Origin: Pseudomonadota bacterium
GTDB lineage: Bacteria > Pseudomonadota > Gammaproteobacteria > Burkholderiales > Casimicrobiaceae
Direction: 5' to 3'
DNA length: 37,999 nucleotides
Assembly (NCBI GenBank): GCA_018241745.1
Contig: JAFEDG010000009.1
Location: 1-37,999, forward strand
Positions 1-13,321 of this stretch are shown here, piece after piece (the stretch's first letter is position 1; every line of letters starts with the position of its first letter). The notes under the pieces were generated by a model. The model ran no database searches and had not been told where the DNA came from. It was given only the letters and a program-made list of their open reading frames with translations. The translations under genes and the position numbers were made by a program.

Positions 1-2621
1 AGGATCAGCCACGGCTGCGACGCGAGCGAGCTCTGGAACGCCTGCGCGGAGCCCTGGAATGCGCCCGTCAGCGTCTGGGGTGCGCCGATGTCGCGCATCG
101 CCTTGGTGATCGCGTCGACGGCATCGCCGAGCGCGGCACCGGGCGCGAGGTTGAACGACAGCGTGATCGCCGGGAACTGGCCCTGGTGGCTCACGGACAG
201 GTAGTTCGTCTTCGTGTTGTCGACCGTCACGAACGACGATATCGGGACCTGCTTGCCGAGCGTCGGCGACGTCACGTACAGCGTGTCGAGCAGCCTGGGA
301 TCCTGCTGCAGCGCCGGCGTGACCTCCAGCACGACGTGGTAGGCATTGAGCTGCGTGAAGTACTGGACGACCTGCCGCTGCCCGATCGCGTCGTAGATCG
401 TCGCGTCGATCAGCGCCGGCGAGATGCCGAAGCTCGACGCGCGGTCGCGGTCGATCGTCAGGTTCAGCGCGGCGGCGCTGGTCTGCTGGTCGGACACGAG
501 GTCCGTCAGCTGCGGCAACGTCCGCAGCTTGTCCAGCACCCTGGGTGCCCACGCGCCGAGCTCGTGGATGTCCGCGTCGGTGAGCGTGAACTGGTATTGC
601 GTGCGGGCGAGGCGGCCACCGACGTTGATGTCCTGTGCCGCCTGCATGTACAGGTTGACGCCTTCGAGGTGCGCGAGCTTGCGCCGCAGGCGCGCGATCA
701 CGACGTCCGCGGAGTCGCGGCCCCGCTGCTCGCGTGGCGCCAGCGTGATGAAGAAGTTCGTCGTGTTGAGCGTGTTGCCGCCGAGGTTGAAGCCGACGGT
801 CGCCACGGCGGGGTCGGCGCGCACGACGTCGGCGACGGCGACCGCGTGCTTGCTCATCGCCGCGAACGACGAGTCCTGCGCGCCTTCGGCGATGCCGATG
901 ACGAACCCGGTGTCCTGCTGTGGAAAGAAGCCCTTGGGAATGAATACGTACAGCAGCACCGTCGCCGTCAGCGTGACGAGAAACACGACGAGCGTCGCGA
1001 AGCGATGGCGCAGCACGACCTTGAGACCGCGGTCGTATCCGCGGTTGAGCGCCTCGAAGCCGCGCTCGAACAGGTTGAAGAGGCGCCCGTGGCGCTCCGT
1101 TCCCGCGTGCGGCCGCAGGAACCATGCGCAGAGCATCGGCGTGAGCGTCAGCGTGATCACCACGGAGATGCCGATCATGACGGTCACCGTCACCGCGAAC
1201 TCCCGGAACACGCGCCCGATGATGCCGCCCATCAGCAGCAGCGGAATGAACACGGCCACCAGCGACACCGAGATCGAGACGACGGTGAAGCCGATCTCGC
1301 GCGCGCCGGTGATCGCCGCCGCGAGCGGTGGCTGGCCGGCCTCGACGTGGCGGTAGATGTTCTCGAGCATGACGATCGCGTCGTCGACGACGAAGCCGAT
1401 CGCCACGGTCAGCGCCATCAGCGACAGGTTGTCGAGCGAGAAGCCGAGCACGTACATGCCGCCGGCTGTCGCCATCACGGCCAGCGGGATCGTGACGGCA
1501 GGGATCAGCGTCGCGCGCACGTTGCGCAGGAACACGAAGATCACCGCGACGACGAGGAAGCCGGTGAGGATCAGCGTGAACTCGACGTCGTGCACGGACG
1601 CACGGATCGTCGTCGTGCGATCCGACAGCACGTCGATGTCGATCGCGCTGGGCACCGAGGCGCGCAGCCGCGGCAGTGCCGCGCGGACGCGGTCCACCGT
1701 CTCGATGACGTTGGCGCCCGGCTGCTTGAACACCGGCAGCAGCACGGCGCGCCGCTGCCCGAGTGCGCTGTCCTTGGGCGCGCCCGCGCCGTCGTACGCC
1801 CATGCGGCGAGCTTCGCATTCTCGGCGCCCTCGAGCGCGCGGCCGATGTCGCGGACGCGCACCGGCGCGCCGTTGCGCCACGCGACGATCACGTTGTTCC
1901 AGTCCTGCGCGGACTGCAGCTGGTCGTTGTCGTAGACGGCTGTCGCCTGCGCCGGGCCGTCGAACGAACCTTTCGGCGCGTTCACCGTGGACACCGCGAG
2001 CTGCGCGCGAACGTCCTCGAGGCCCAAGCCCAGCGCGGCGATCTTGCCGGGGTCCACCTGCACGCGCACGGCGGGCTTCTGCTGGCCGCCGATCGCCACC
2101 TGGCCGACGCCGGCCAGTTGCGAGATCTGCTGCGCGAGGATGTTGTCCGCGTAATCGGAGACCGTCGTCAGCGGCAGCGTGTCGGACGTCACGCCGAGGA
2201 TCAGGATGGGCCGGTCGGCGGGATTGGTCTTGCGGTACGTCGGCGGGCTCGGCAGATTGGCGGGCAACTGGCCGCTTGCCGCGTTGATCGCCGCGAGCAC
2301 GTCGGTGGCGGCCTCGTCGATGTTGCGGTTGAGGTCGAACTGCAGCGTGATCTGCGTCGAGCCCAGCATGCTCGACGACGTCATCTGCGACAGCCCGGAG
2401 ATCAGCGAGAACTGGCGCTCGAGCGGCGTGGCCACCGTGGCGGCCATCGTGTCGGGGCTCGCACCTGGCAGGTTGGCCGAGACCTGGATCGTCGGGAAGT
2501 CGACCTGCGGCAGCGGTGCGACCGGCAGGAACGGCCATGCGGCGACGCCGACGAGCAGCAGCGCGGCCGCGAGCAGCGACGTACCGATCGGCCGCCGGAT
2601 GAAGGTCTCCGACAGGTTCAT
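1..2621 (-). CDS. mdtB: RND multidrug efflux permease, MdtB/MdtC-like (C-terminus cut by window edge)
   Basis: Inner-membrane proton-driven RND pump subunit that would export drugs or other amphiphiles with the adaptor encoded just upstream. The frame runs off the left edge after about 873 codons; the family is about 1,030-1,050 aa, so roughly the last 160 residues are missing. The N-terminus reads MNLSETFIRRPIGTSLL, followed by the first membrane helix and the porter-domain stretch LPGASPDTMAATVATPLERQ. The central region carries the GFVVDDAIVMLENI helix, whose Asp-Asp pair is the proton-relay site of RND pumps. Motifs such as VNAPKGSFDGP and NPADRPIL resemble MdtB more than AcrB. The start codon overlaps the adaptor stop by four bases (ATGA), so the two are translationally coupled. 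In mdtABC operons a second permease follows; it would lie outside the window. Family is certain; MdtB versus MdtC is inferred from remembered sequences. Confidence 0.9.
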   Translation of the reverse strand, partial: MNLSETFIRRPIGTSLLAAALLLVGVAAWPFLPVAPLPQVDFPTIQVSANLPGASPDTMAATVATPLERQFSLISGLSQMTSSSMLGSTQITLQFDLNRNIDEAATDVLAAINAASGQLPANLPSPPTYRKTNPADRPILILGVTSDTLPLTTVSDYADNILAQQISQLAGVGQVAIGGQQKPAVRVQVDPGKIAALGLGLEDVRAQLAVSTVNAPKGSFDGPAQATAVYDNDQLQSAQDWNNVIVAWRNGAPVRVRDIGRALEGAENAKLAAWAYDGAGAPKDSALGQRRAVLLPVFKQPGANVIETVDRVRAALPRLRASVPSAIDIDVLSDRTTTIRASVHDVEFTLILTGFLVVAVIFVFLRNVRATLIPAVTIPLAVMATAGGMYVLGFSLDNLSLMALTVAIGFVVDDAIVMLENIYRHVEAGQPPLAAAITGAREIGFTVVSISVSLVAVFIPLLLMGGIIGRVFREFAVTVTVMIGISVVITLTLTPMLCAWFLRPHAGTERHGRLFNLFERGFEALNRGYDRGLKVVLRHRFATLVVFLVTLTATVLLYVFIPKGFFPQQDTGFVIGIAEGAQDSSFAAMSKHAVAVADVVRADPAVATVGFNLGGNTLNTTNFFITLAPREQRGRDSADVVIARLRRKLAHLEGVNLYMQAAQDINVGGRLARTQYQFTLTDADIHELGAWAPRVLDKLRTLPQLTDLVSDQQTSAAALNLTIDRDRASSFGISPALIDATIYDAIGQRQVVQYFTQLNAYHVVLEVTPALQQDPRLLDTLYVTSPTLGKQVPISSFVTVDNTKTNYLSVSHQGQFPAITLSFNLAPGAALGDAVDAITKAMRDIGAPQTLTGAFQGSAQAFQSSLASQPWLI

Positions 2622-3778
2622 CGTGCTGCCGCCGCGTGCGCGGGTGTCGCGAGACCGGTGACGTGCACGCCGGGTCGCAGCTTGTACTGCCCGTCGACGA
2701 CGATCTTCTGGCCAGCCTCCAGGCCGGTGCCGATCACCGCGACGCCGCCCGCCCTCTGCACGACGGTGACCGGGCGTGGCTGCGCGACGCCGTCGTTGTC
2801 GACCGCGTACACGTAAAGCCCGTTCGGCCCGCGCTGCACGGCGGTGTCGGGCACCGTCAGCGCATCCGCGCGCGTGCCGAGCGTCAGGATCGCGTTGACG
2901 TACTGGCCGGGCCACAGCGTGTGCTGCGGGTTGGCGAACTGGGCCTTCAGCTGCACGGTGCCGCTGGTCGTGTCGATCTGGTTGTTGATCAGCGTGAGCC
3001 TGCCCGTCGCCAGCGTCGAGCCGTCCTCGCGGCTCTCCGCCGTGACAGGGAGCGGCGTGCGGCCGGCTGCACGCAATGCCGCGTTGACGCGCGTGACGTC
3101 GCCTTCGGGCAACGTGAACAGCACGGCAATCGGGTCGATCTGGTTGATGACGACGAGCCCGGCCGCGTCGGTCGCGTGCACGATGTTGCCGGCATCCTGC
3201 AGCAGGATGCCCGCGCGCCCGTCGATCGGCGAGCGGATCGACGTATAGCCGAGCTGGACCGCCGCCGTGGCGATCGCGGCGTCGTCCGCCTGTACCGCGG
3301 CCTGCAACTGCGCCACCGTCGCGGTCTGCGTGTCCAGCGTCTGCTGCTGGATCGAATCCTGCGCGACGAGGACCTTGTAGCGCTCGAGGTCCTTGCGCGC
3401 GGCGGCGAGCGTCGCCTCGTCGCGTGCCTTCTGCGCCCTGGCGCTCGCGAGCGTCGCCTCGAACGTGCGCGGGTCGATCTGTGCCAGCAGCTGGCCGCGC
3501 TTCACGTCGTCGCCTTCGGTGAACGCGACCTTCTGCAGCTCGCCGTCCACGCGCGTGCGCACCGTCACGGACTGCGACGCCTGCACGGTCCCGGTGCCCG
3601 TCACGCGGACCGGCACGCTTGTGCGCGTCACGGTCCCCAGCGTCACGGGGACGGCGCTGGTCGGCGCCGGAGGCGCGGCGCGCGCCGCACGGTGGTGGAG
3701 CACCACGACGACGGCGACGAGCGCGAACGCGGCAGCGGCGCCGACCGCCAGGCGCCGGGACAGCGAGGGCAAAACCAT
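2618..3778 (-). CDS. mdtA: RND efflux periplasmic adaptor (membrane fusion protein), MdtA-like
   Basis: Periplasmic adaptor of 386 aa linking the downstream RND permease to an outer-membrane channel. The N-terminus has one hydrophobic anchor (about residues 9-27). The typical HlyD/MdtA order follows: barrel-sandwich segment with SVTVRTRVDGELQKVAFTEG, a helical hairpin rich in Ala, Gln and Arg (about 105-175), the second lipoyl half with YTSIRSPIDGRAGI, then beta-barrel and membrane-proximal domains. I chose the ATG at 3778 because a GGGGAG ribosome site lies about 5 nt upstream and the anchor then starts near the N-terminus; the frame stays open upstream to 3883. The stop overlaps the permease start. 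No TolC-type gene or regulator is visible beside it. The upstream divergent gene is the HtrA-like protease. Confidence 0.9.
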   Translation of the reverse strand: MVLPSLSRRLAVGAAAAFALVAVVVVLHHRAARAAPPAPTSAVPVTLGTVTRTSVPVRVTGTGTVQASQSVTVRTRVDGELQKVAFTEGDDVKRGQLLAQIDPRTFEATLASARAQKARDEATLAAARKDLERYKVLVAQDSIQQQTLDTQTATVAQLQAAVQADDAAIATAAVQLGYTSIRSPIDGRAGILLQDAGNIVHATDAAGLVVINQIDPIAVLFTLPEGDVTRVNAALRAAGRTPLPVTAESREDGSTLATGRLTLINNQIDTTSGTVQLKAQFANPQHTLWPGQYVNAILTLGTRADALTVPDTAVQRGPNGLYVYAVDNDGVAQPRPVTVVQRAGGVAVIGTGLEAGQKIVVDGQYKLRPGVHVTGLATPAHAAAAR

Positions 3779-3982
3779 GGGGCTCCCCGAGGAAGGCTTG
3801 GCGCACAAAAGCGCACCGGTCGCCCGTTCGAAACAGCGTGCGCCGCTTGGTTCAACGGCCGTACGACGCAAACGTATCCGCATCCGTCCGCGGCAACAGA
3901 CTGGTTACAACTGCGCGCCGCGCGGTTGAATTCGGTGCGCCCGGACCCGATCTGCCGACGTGCCACTTCCGGATTCGCGACC

Positions 3983-4978
3983 ATGCCCCTCGACGACCTG
4001 CGACTCGCTCCCAAGGCGCACGACGCCACCGACGACGCTACGCTGCTCGACGCTTATTCGGCCGCCGTAGCGTCGGCGGTCGCGCGCGTCGCGCCGGCCG
4101 TCGCGCACGTGTCGGTTCTCGAGCATCGCGAGCGCACGCAGGGCGGCAGCGGGTCGGGCTTCTTCATCGCGCCGGACGGCGTGCTGGTCACGAACAGCCA
4201 CGTCGCCAGCGGGGCGCGCTCGCTGGAAGTCACGCTTGCGGACGGGCGCACGGCGCCGGCGCACATCGTCGGCGACGATCCCGATTCCGACCTCGCCGTG
4301 CTGAAGGTCGGCGTGCACGACGCGCCGGTGGTGCGCTTTGGCGATTCGGAGCGGCTGCGGGTCGGCCAGATCGCGATCGCGATCGGCAGCCCCTATGGCT
4401 TCCAGCATTCGGTCACCGCGGGCATCGTCAGCGCGCTCGGCCGCTCGATGCGCGCCAAGACGGGACGGCTGCTCGACAACGTGCTGCAGACGGACGCGGC
4501 GCTCAATCCCGGCAATTCGGGCGGCCCGCTCGTGAACACGTCCGGCGACGTGGTCGGCGTCAATACGGCGGTGATCCTGCCGGCCCAGGGGATCTGTTTC
4601 GCGATCGCCTCGGCCACGGCCGAGCGCGTCGCGACGCAATTGATCACCACCGGGCGCATTCGTCGTGGCTGGCTCGGTGTCGGCGGCATGACCTATCGCC
4701 TGCCGCGGCGCTACGTCCTGTACTTCGGCCTGGGTGACGCGCGCTCCGCGGTGCGCGTCGAGTCGGTCGAGGCGGGGTCACCGGCCGCGCGGGCCGGCGT
4801 GGAGGCGGGTGACCTCATCGTCGCGATCGACGAGCGCGCCGTCGGCACCGTGGATGCACTGCAGGCGGCGCTGACCGAGGATGCCATCGGGCGGCCGCTG
4901 GCATTGCGCCTCATCCGCCGGGACCGCATGCTGACGATCGATGCGACGCCCGTGGAGCGGCCCGCGCGTCGCGGGTAG
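3983..4978 (+). CDS. HtrA/DegP-like trypsin-fold serine protease with one PDZ domain
   Basis: Serine endopeptidase of 331 aa with the catalytic triad visible as His73 (TNSHVAS), Asp103 (DSDLAVLKV) and Ser179 (NPGNSGGPL). The protease domain spans about residues 28-225 and a single PDZ domain about 240-325 (GSPAARAGVEAGDLIVAID). Unlike DegP, DegQ or DegS it has neither a signal peptide nor a membrane anchor: the N-terminus MPLDDLRLAPKAHDATDDAT is acidic and hydrophilic, so it is predicted to be cytoplasmic. The usual NAHV around the catalytic His reads NSHV here. The upstream in-frame extension is only the antisense of the efflux adaptor, so the ATG at 3983 is preferred. It stands alone, divergent from the efflux operon. 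Its substrates cannot be inferred. Confidence 0.88.
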   Translation: MPLDDLRLAPKAHDATDDATLLDAYSAAVASAVARVAPAVAHVSVLEHRERTQGGSGSGFFIAPDGVLVTNSHVASGARSLEVTLADGRTAPAHIVGDDPDSDLAVLKVGVHDAPVVRFGDSERLRVGQIAIAIGSPYGFQHSVTAGIVSALGRSMRAKTGRLLDNVLQTDAALNPGNSGGPLVNTSGDVVGVNTAVILPAQGICFAIASATAERVATQLITTGRIRRGWLGVGGMTYRLPRRYVLYFGLGDARSAVRVESVEAGSPAARAGVEAGDLIVAIDERAVGTVDALQAALTEDAIGRPLALRLIRRDRMLTIDATPVERPARRG

Positions 4979-5063
4979 CGGGCCGCCCGGACCCGCCGCT
5001 CGTTCCAAGTTGGCGCAAATTGTGGAAAAATGGACGTAACCAATTGTTTGACGGGGCAATGCG

Positions 5064-5612
5064 ATGCTGGATCGCGACGGGTACCGGCCCAATGTCGCCA
5101 TCGTCGTCGCCAACGCCCGGAATCAGGTCTTCTGGGGTAAACGGATCCGCGAGCACTCGTGGCAATTTCCGCAAGGTGGCATCAACGCCGGGGAGACGCC
5201 TGAAAAGGCGATGTTCCGCGAGTTGCACGAGGAAACCGGGCTTCTACCGCAGCACGTCAAGATTCTGGGCAGGACGCGGGACTGGCTTCGTTACGAAGTA
5301 CCGCAGCATTGGGTCAAGCGCGAGTGGCGCGGCAGCTACCGCGGGCAGAAGCAGATCTGGTATCTGCTGCGCCTGACGGGGCGCGACAACGACGTCAGCC
5401 TGCGGGCGACGGACCACCCGGAGTTCGACGCCTGGCGCTGGCACGAGTACTGGGTGCCGCTCGAAGGCGTCATCGACTTCAAGCGCGAGGTGTACCGCCG
5501 GGCGCTCAACGAGCTCGAACGCTTCCTGCACGGCCGGCCGCAAACCCGCCGCGAACGGCTGTACGGGTTCGCGCATTCGGTGCGGCCTGACGCTTACGCC
5601 GATCCGACGTAG
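5064..5612 (+). CDS. rppH: RNA pyrophosphohydrolase RppH (Nudix hydrolase)
   Basis: Cytoplasmic enzyme of 182 aa that removes pyrophosphate from 5'-triphosphorylated mRNA and so starts RNase E-dependent decay. The Nudix box (G-x5-E-x7-RE-U-x-EE-x-G-U) is complete at residues 38-60 and contains [10 protein letters not shown]. The opening [17 protein letters not shown] and the [10 protein letters not shown] stretch are characteristic of RppH. Length agrees with the proteobacterial family (about 160-190 aa). In Burkholderiales rppH sits next to proB, as here, but the two genes converge. Its TAG stop (5610-5612) overlaps the first two bases of the inverted repeat at 5611-5681. Confidence 0.95.
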   Translation: MLDRDGYRPNVAIVVANARNQVFWGKRIREHSWQFPQGGINAGETPEKAMFRELHEETGLLPQHVKILGRTRDWLRYEVPQHWVKREWRGSYRGQKQIWYLLRLTGRDNDVSLRATDHPEFDAWRWHEYWVPLEGVIDFKREVYRRALNELERFLHGRPQTRRERLYGFAHSVRPDAYADPT

Positions 5613-5666
5613 GGTCCGACCCTAATTTCATGGGGCGGCCCCGGCTTCCGTAACGGTTCCCTGAAA

Positions 5667-5681
<15 letters not shown>
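5611..5681. repeat. REPIN-like perfect 20-bp inverted repeat between rppH and proB
   Basis: Left arm 5611-5630 (agggtccgaccctaatttca) is the exact reverse complement of right arm 5662-5681, with a 31-nt spacer. Each arm also contains the near-palindrome GGGTCCGACCC. Two inverted REP-like units of this type resemble REPIN or BIME elements mobilised by REP-associated tyrosine (Y1) transposases in proteobacteria; no such transposase is in the window. The spacer holds its own short palindrome, GGGGCGGCCCC at 5632-5642. The rppH stop overlaps the outer edge of the left arm, and the proB stop TAA (5669-5667) lies inside the right arm. It may also work as a bidirectional transcription stop or an mRNA 3' shield. 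Confidence 0.8.
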
Positions 5682-9639
<3,958 letters not shown>

Positions 9640-9650
9640 CGTGCGCGCCG

Positions 9651-9680
9651 CAAACGAAAAAGGCAGCTTGCGCTGCCTTT
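9651..9680 (-). terminator. Rho-independent terminator of rpmE
   Basis: On the minus strand AAAGGCAGC-GCAA-GCTGCCTTT forms a perfect 9-bp stem (9680-9659) followed by TTCGTTTG. It starts 33 nt after the rpmE stop. It separates rpmE transcription from the GT39-obgE-proB block, which therefore needs its own promoter or depends on readthrough. Confidence 0.8.
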
Positions 9681-9713
9681 CCGGTACCGCGCGAGGCGCG
9701 GTGGGCGGGACGA

Positions 9714-9938
9714 TCAGGCCGAGGCCTGCGTCGTGCGCTTGGTGCCGTAACGCTGGTTGAACTTGTCGATGCGGCCGGCGGTGTCCATCACCTTCTGCTT
9801 GCCCGTATAGAACGGGTGGCAGACGGAGCAGACTTCAACGTGCAGCGGCTTGGCCACCGTCGAGCGCGTGGTGAACGTGTTGCCGCAGCTGCAGTTGACC
9901 TGGATTTCGCTGTACGTCGGGTGGATTTCGTTCTTCAT
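9714..9938 (-). CDS. rpmE: 50S ribosomal protein L31 (zinc-binding, C+ type)
   Basis: Small 74-aa ribosomal protein at the central protuberance linking the two subunits. Cys16, Cys18, Cys37 and Cys40 ([18 protein letters not shown]) form the zinc site, which marks the C+ paralogue normally made under zinc-replete conditions. I chose ATG 9938 (MKNEIHP), the conserved start, with GAGGA 7 nt upstream; an in-frame ATG at 9953 would add five atypical residues. It is a single-gene unit ended by the terminator at 9651-9680. The 252 bp separating it from rho hold no convincing gene. Confidence 0.97.
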   Translation of the reverse strand: MKNEIHPTYSEIQVNCSCGNTFTTRSTVAKPLHVEVCSVCHPFYTGKQKVMDTAGRIDKFNQRYGTKRTTQASA

Positions 9939-10168
9939 GGCGGGCGTCCTCAAGAACTTGGCATTATCGCCGATTTCGGGGGATACCGCAAGATCGGGGC
10001 TCGCGGCGCCGTTATAAAGGGGCTTCGGGTATTCGTTTGGAATCAGAGGGTTGGAGGCGCCCGGCGGAGGGGAGGCCGGCGCGAACCTCCCGCTTTGCGA
10101 TCCGGTTAGCCTGAACCGCCTTCTTTACCGCCATGCGATCGCGCTGGGCGATCACCGGCACTAAAGTA

Positions 10169-10185
10169 CGCCGGACCCGCCGGCG
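10169..10185 (-). terminator. Weak GC hairpin downstream of rho
   Basis: CGCCGG-CGGGT-CCGGCG on the minus strand forms a 6-bp stem about 20 nt beyond the rho stop, followed by TACTTTAGT. The uridine content is poor, so intrinsic termination is doubtful. Confidence 0.25.
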
Positions 10186-10205
10186 CAGGAAATAGCCCGA
10201 ACGGC

Positions 10206-11465
<1,260 letters not shown>

Positions 11466-11596
11466 GGGTACGGGACGGCAGAAAGGCGCGCGGGTATGCG
11501 GCGAGGGCGGCCTCACGGGCCGCGAAGCGAAGGAAACCGGGTCGGGGATTCGGGCGCCGCGAGACGTGCTGCGGCGGGGCCCGGGGATCCCGGCCG

Positions 11597-11614
11597 GGGC
11601 CTTTCGCAAGGCCC
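11597..11614. other. 7-bp GC hairpin in the trxA-rho intergenic leader
   Basis: GGGCCTT-TCGC-AAGGCCC is a perfect stem with a tetraloop, 36 nt after the trxA stop and 131 nt before rho. No T-run follows on the minus strand, so trxA-rho readthrough is plausible. It could help control rho expression, but nothing more can be said. Confidence 0.35.
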
Positions 11615-11649
11615 TGCACCGGGATTACAGGGAGGGGAGGCTAGCGGGG

Positions 11650-11976
11650 TTAGACGTGGCTGTCAAGGAACGCCGTCAATTGGGACTTGGACAGCGCGCC
11701 GACTTTCTGCGCCGCCGCCTGCCCGCCCTTGTACAGGATGACCGTCGGGATGCCGCGGATGTTGTACTTGACCGGCGTCGCCGGGTTCTTGTCGATGTCC
11801 ATCTTGGCGATCGTCAGCTTGCCTTCGTATTCCTTGGCGATCTCGTCCAGGATGGGTGCGAACATCTTGCAGGGACCGCACCACTCGGCCCAGAAGTCCA
11901 CCAGCACCGGCTGCCCGGAATTGATGACGTCCGTGTCGAACGTGGAATCGGAAACGTGCTTGATCTTGTCACTCAT
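11650..11976 (-). CDS. trxA: Thioredoxin 1
   Basis: Cytoplasmic protein disulfide reductase of 108 aa. The active site is WCGPC at residues 32-36, preceded by VLVDFWAE, and the conserved cis-proline lies in GIPTVILYK. Length is standard for TrxA. A GAGG ribosome site lies about 9 nt before the ATG. Encoded upstream of rho on the same strand, the common proteobacterial arrangement. The divergent neighbour is the ferredoxin gene fdxA, 247 bp away. Confidence 0.97.
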   Translation of the reverse strand: MSDKIKHVSDSTFDTDVINSGQPVLVDFWAEWCGPCKMFAPILDEIAKEYEGKLTIAKMDIDKNPATPVKYNIRGIPTVILYKGGQAAAQKVGALSKSQLTAFLDSHV

Positions 11977-12088
11977 GGGTTGAACCTCGTGGCACAGTCC
12001 CGGCGGGCGTGGGGCCCCGGGTCACGGAACAGCGCCGATTGTCAGTCGGTGGAAATCGGGGAAGACCGGCAGGCGCCGACCTTTGGCG

Positions 12089-12106
12089 CGGTACGGTAGC
12101 GTACCG
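12089..12106. promoter_or_regulatory. Perfect 7-bp dyad in the trxA-fdxA divergent region
   Basis: CGGTACG-GTAG-CGTACCG lies between trxA and fdxA, about 58 bp before the fdxA -10 element and 113 bp upstream of the trxA start. A related GGTA/TACC dyad occurs at 9621-9637. It may be an operator; no matching regulator was recognised. Confidence 0.4.
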
Positions 12107-12160
12107 GACGCCCGTTGTGCAAGCGCGCGCAGGACCTTGTCACGACCATGGTGCCGAATC

Positions 12161-12169
12161 TGCTAAAAT
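12161..12169 (+). promoter_or_regulatory. Extended -10 promoter element of fdxA
   Basis: TGCTAAAAT matches TGn-TATAAT at five of six -10 bases plus the TG extension. It lies 54 bp before the fdxA ATG. A TTGTCA at 12137-12142 is 21 bp upstream, too far for a normal -35, which fits an extended -10 promoter. Confidence 0.5.
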
Positions 12170-12223
12170 TCAAGTCCTTGCGTCGCTGGCGCCGTTCGTC
12201 CACCACCGTTTCCCGCCCTGCCC

Positions 12224-12547
12224 ATGACTTACGTCGTCACCGAAAGTTGCATTCGCTGCAAATACACCGACTGCGTGGACGTCTGCCCGGTGGATTGTTT
12301 CCGCGAAGGCGCCAACTTCCTCGTGATCGACCCCGACGAGTGCATCGACTGCACGCTGTGCGTCGCGGAGTGCCCGGTAGAGGCCATCTACGCCGAGGAC
12401 GACGTCCCGCCCGAGCAGCAGGCATTCAAGGCGATCAACGCAGAGCTTGCCAAGGTGTGGAAACCGATCACCGAACGCAAGCCTGCACCCGCGGACGCGG
12501 ATGCGTGGAAGGACGTCCCGGACAAGATGCAGTACCTCGAGCGCTGA
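12224..12547 (+). CDS. fdxA: 7Fe ferredoxin FdxA ([3Fe-4S][4Fe-4S])
   Basis: Small cytoplasmic electron carrier of 107 aa. Residues 1-55 hold nine cysteines in two cluster motifs: Cys9, 12, 17, 21 and 25, then Cys40, 43, 46 and 50 ([16 protein letters not shown]). The spacing of the first motif (Cys-x7-Cys-x3-CP) is that of Azotobacter-type FdxA. The C-terminal half ([19 protein letters not shown]) matches the extended family rather than short 8Fe clostridial types. It stands alone after a good extended -10 element. The following genes are exported cytochromes with their own promoter. Physiological partners are not evident. Confidence 0.95.
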   Translation: MTYVVTESCIRCKYTDCVDVCPVDCFREGANFLVIDPDECIDCTLCVAECPVEAIYAEDDVPPEQQAFKAINAELAKVWKPITERKPAPADADAWKDVPDKMQYLER

Positions 12548-12576
12548 GCGTTCGAGCCGCCGTTCTCGTGTCGCAA

Positions 12577-12606
12577 TTGACCCTTCCCTGCGCGGCCGCA
12601 TAAAAT
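12577..12606 (+). promoter_or_regulatory. Sigma70-type promoter for the cytochrome pair
   Basis: TTGACC (12577-12582), an 18-bp spacer and TAAAAT (12601-12606) stand 31 bp before the first cytochrome ATG. Both hexamers match five of six consensus bases. Confidence 0.6.
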
Positions 12607-12636
12607 CGTGCGGCTTTGCACAATGCACGTCCAATA

Positions 12637-12987
12637 ATGACCACCCGCCCACTCCTGTTGAGCCTTCTTGCAGCCGCCGCCCTGGTGCCTGCGCTTGCTG
12701 CCGCCCAGACCCCGGCTGGCGATCCCGCGCGCGGCGCGCAAAAAGTCCAGATGTGCCAGGGCTGCCACGGCATCCCGGGGTGGCGCACCGCGTATCCCGA
12801 GGTGTACGAAGTGCCGAAGATCGCGGGCCAGCACCCGCAGTACCTGGTCAAGGCGCTGCAGGAATACAAGGCGGGTGATCGCTCGCACCCGACGATGCGC
12901 AGCATCGCGGCTCAACTGTCCGACCAGGACATGGCCGATATCGCGGCGTATTACGCGCAGACCGGTCTCGCAGCGGGGGTGAAGTGA
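12637..12987 (+). CDS. Monoheme c-type cytochrome (class I, c553/c4-like), first of pair
   Basis: Periplasmic electron-transfer protein of 116 aa. It has a Sec signal peptide (about 1-23, ending LAAAQ) and one heme site, CQGCH (40-44), with Met87 in HPTMRS as the likely sixth ligand. The KIAGQHPQYLVKALQEYKAG stretch is typical of c4/c553 domains. I chose ATG 12637 rather than the in-frame ATG at 12616 because the signal peptide then starts directly and the promoter fits. The stop shares one base with the next gene's ATG (TGATG). The oxidase or dehydrogenase it serves is not in the window. Confidence 0.92.
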   Translation: MTTRPLLLSLLAAAALVPALAAAQTPAGDPARGAQKVQMCQGCHGIPGWRTAYPEVYEVPKIAGQHPQYLVKALQEYKAGDRSHPTMRSIAAQLSDQDMADIAAYYAQTGLAAGVK

Positions 12988-13316
12988 TGCGCGCGTCCAG
13001 CGTTTTCGTGGCCGTCGCGCTTGCGTGCGCGGCCGTTGCACCGGCCAGTGCGGCCGACATCGCGGCCGGCAAGGCCAAGGTCCAGCAGATTTGTGCCGCG
13101 TGCCACGGACTCGAGGGCAACAGCACGACGCCCGACTACCCGCGCCTCGCGGGCCAGCATCCCGACTATCTTGCCAAGGCGCTGCGCGACTACCAGTCCG
13201 GCAAGCGCAAGAACGCGATCATGGCACCGATGGCGGCGGGCCTCACCGCCGCGGACATCGACAACGTCGCGGCCTACTACGCGGCGCAGCCGCCGGTCCT
13301 CGTCGACAAGTACTGA
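12987..13316 (+). CDS. Monoheme c-type cytochrome (class I, c553/c4-like), second of pair
   Basis: Exported 109-aa cytochrome with a signal peptide (about 1-22, PASAA), heme motif CAACH (36-40), the RLAGQHPDYLAKALRDYQSG stretch and a Met ligand in AIMAPMAAGL (Met79 or Met82). It is clearly homologous to the preceding product, so the pair looks like a c4-type diheme cytochrome encoded as two separate chains. ATG 12987 overlaps the upstream TGA by one base. A GTG three bases earlier is also open, but the ATG is preferred. It converges with the DUF1841 gene just after its stop. Confidence 0.92.
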   Translation: MRASSVFVAVALACAAVAPASAADIAAGKAKVQQICAACHGLEGNSTTPDYPRLAGQHPDYLAKALRDYQSGKRKNAIMAPMAAGLTAADIDNVAAYYAAQPPVLVDKY

Positions 13317-13321
13317 CCGCG

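Noticed and set aside
186..2816. Very long plus-strand open frame, Arg/His/Asp-rich
   Set aside because: It is the antisense of the RND permease and adaptor; such frames arise from extreme GC at third positions. Similar shadows lie over proB, obgE, rho, M48/yjgN and the sulfatase.
10012..10134. 40-codon minus-strand open frame with a Lys/Arg-rich start between rho and rpmE
   Set aside because: No ribosome site, no recognisable relative, and its second half reads through low-complexity sequence. Better explained as untranslated spacer.
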